Of a stretch of 64,000 nucleotides of DNA, positions 62,560 through 64,000 are shown in pieces. The DNA lies in NCBI RefSeq assembly GCF_003945595.2, contig NW_024104403.1, positions 744,001 to 808,000 of the forward strand, read 5' to 3'. A model generated the notes under the pieces. It was given only the letters and a program-made list of their open reading frames with translations. It searched no databases and was not told where the DNA came from. Position 1 is the stretch's first letter; each line of letters opens with the position of its first letter. Origin of the DNA: Pipra filicauda (lineage: Eukaryota; Chordata; Aves; Passeriformes; Pipridae). A program made the translations under genes and the position numbers.

Positions 62560-62925
62560 TCCCTGGGACAGAAGCAAAGGCAGCCCATAAGTGACAAGTC
62601 TAACTGGAAAGAGGCCACTGCTGGGCAGCAGCTGTCCCACCTGGGTACCCAGTGTGATGTGCCCTACTTAGCACATCTGGTATTCATCCAGCCTTAGGAG
62701 GGATGCAGAGTCCCCACCCAAACCTTTGCAGAAGTTTTCTTCCTCTCTGGCCCTTTCCTGATAGTGAGAGGAAGCAGCATTTGGGAGGGCAGTGAGACAA
62801 TCAAAGACCCCTTCAGCTCAGTTGAAGCACCTCAGCTGAAATGGTAAGCACCGAGGTAAGCAAAACCTTGGGGCAGGGAAGTCCATGGCAGCGTTGCCAC
62901 CCTCTCCATTCACTTCTCTATAACA
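62560..62925. other. Unassigned GC-richer segment near the window edge
   Basis: About 365 bases, with phrases such as GGGCAGCAGCTGTCCCACCT, stand out from AT-rich flanks. No long frame, tRNA-like box or CR1 or ERV text is seen. Origin unknown. Confidence 0.3.
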
Positions 62926-64000
62926 CAATAAACATCTATCAATCAGAAGATAGTATTTTCCTTTTCACTGTAACAATAGATATAGAAATGCTTTTGGTTT
63001 AATTTACAAATAATAAGAACCTTATGAAAGCTTTCAAAAGGTTCAAGTATGTATTTTGCATGAGCTTTTGCATGATGCACACACATGAATTAGCTTCACC
63101 CCACGATTATCAATTCTTTGTGTCCAGATCAGGTATTACCCTAATTCAAGCAGAAAATTATCATGTCTAAAGTAGTTTTAAACACCAGATTCGAACTTCA
63201 TTCCCACATAATTATCACAATACTTTTAAGATGTAAATTTAGCAAGAATGAACACACAATACAAACCTTGACACTTTGAGGCTATCACACAAAACTTACT
63301 TGGAAGTAGATTTTGAAGTTGATTTAATTTAATCTGAAGGCCAGAGTAACTACACTGAAAGTCCAAAATAACTAAAACATTTGAAAATATAATTAAATGA
63401 TGGGGCTACACTTTTCCTTAGTTTTTTTTTTCCCTCTAAGTCTTATGCCACTTCTATAATTTATAGTTTTGTAGATGAGCTCTAGAAAATTTTCTTCAAT
63501 ACTTCATTGAAACTAACAGATGAAAAAACTTTTGCTTGGTAAATTGAAACTTTTGCAGACACTGAAACGCATGAAGAATACAATCTCTCCATCTAACTTT
63601 TTATGGAATTCTCATACTTAAGATAGTTAAATATTTCTTAGGAATAAAAACTTAAACTCCTAAACTAAACTAAAATAAACCATCAAACCATCTTTTAGAA
63701 AAGCTTGAGCTTGAACTGTTAGGAATTTGACTAAGGAAAAATAAAAATTAGTGTTTCCTAATATTACACTAATATCCAAACTTGGGTAATATACTTTTTT
63801 AGTAAAGAACAGAATATGGACAAGCTAAGTCCATGTTAAAGATTTGGGAGGGCTGGGAATGTTTGGATGATTAAAGTACTGGTAAATATTGAAGAAAATC
63901 TTTCATTCTCCATTATTCATTATTGTTTGAGCTTGTTTTCTTTCATTCTCTTGCTTTTAATTCCCTGCTAGAACTCATTTAGGAGGGAAATGTTTTGCTG

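Larger units (their letters stand above)
40655..64000 (-). other. DMD: DMD intron 44, partial (5' part outside window)
   Basis: Everything above exon 45 is taken as intron 44, the largest dystrophin intron in mammals. Exon 44 (human FDRSVEKWRRFHYDIKIFNQWL) was looked for on the minus strand and not seen, so at least 23.3 kb of intron lies here. It carries most of the mobile elements in the window: CR1 pieces at 41134-41455, 44862-45035 and 51853-52404, an ERV LTR-like repeat at 47636-48672, and a SINE at 57631-57950. In mammals the Dp140 promoter and first exon lie in intron 44; I could not recognise a counterpart, and there is no CpG island outside the repeats. Stretches at 45.1-47.4, 48.7-51.8, 52.5-57.6 and 58.0-64.0 kb show no gene. 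Confidence 0.8.

Noticed and set aside
40655..64000. Dp140 promoter/first exon or exon 44
   Set aside because: Both are expected in or beyond intron 44, and I searched by eye. No exon 44 protein text, CpG island or convincing first exon with donor was seen, so neither is annotated.
1..64000. Prokaryote-type systems (operons, CRISPR, phage, toxin-antitoxin)
   Set aside because: Spliced dystrophin exons, CR1 elements and the lack of dense coding show that this is vertebrate intronic DNA.

Overview
The window is vertebrate nuclear DNA, most probably avian. It is AT-rich, it has no long open reading frames, and its recognisable dispersed repeats are of bird type: truncated CR1 LINE 3' ends (several with the ATTCTATGATTCTATG-like terminus) and an avian endogenous-retrovirus LTR-type repeat. 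The only gene identified is dystrophin (DMD) on the minus strand, represented by four consecutive internal exons that match human exons 45, 46, 47 and 48.

Layout, in minus-strand (gene) order: part of intron 44 (64000-40655), exon 45 (40654-40479), intron 45 (40478-27562), exon 46 (27561-27414), intron 46 (27413-25391), exon 47 (25390-25241), intron 47 (25240-12899), exon 48 (12898-12734), and part of intron 48 (12733-1). All four exons have AG/GT boundaries and joined reading frames. Exons 45, 46 and 47 have the lengths I know for the human exons (176, 148 and 150 bp). Exon 48 is 165 bp, against 186 bp in human. Together they encode 213 codons of the rod: the end of spectrin repeat 17, all of repeat 18 and the start of repeat 19. 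This is the segment of the human gene where Duchenne/Becker deletions cluster.

The introns hold scattered CR1 fragments. These include a plus-strand CR1 inserted into a minus-strand CR1 at 39.0-39.5 kb and a longer copy with a reverse-transcriptase tail at 51.85-52.4 kb. Intron 44 also holds an ERV LTR-like repeat with internal degenerate repeats (47.6-48.7 kb) and a tRNA-headed SINE with a (CATA)n tail (57.63-57.95 kb). Simple repeats and recurring G/T-rich (or A/C-rich) tracts are frequent. An 18-bp nearly perfect inverted repeat at 8391-8452 is the best candidate for an undescribed small element. Exons 44 and 49 were not found and presumably lie outside the window.

I found no operon, CRISPR array, tRNA gene or complete mobile element. 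Most open reading frames of 60-130 codons here are chance frames in intron or repeat sequence. The findings of most interest are the heptad-length shortening of exon 48, the loss of a conserved tryptophan in exon 47, the SINE, the hairpin and the nested CR1s.
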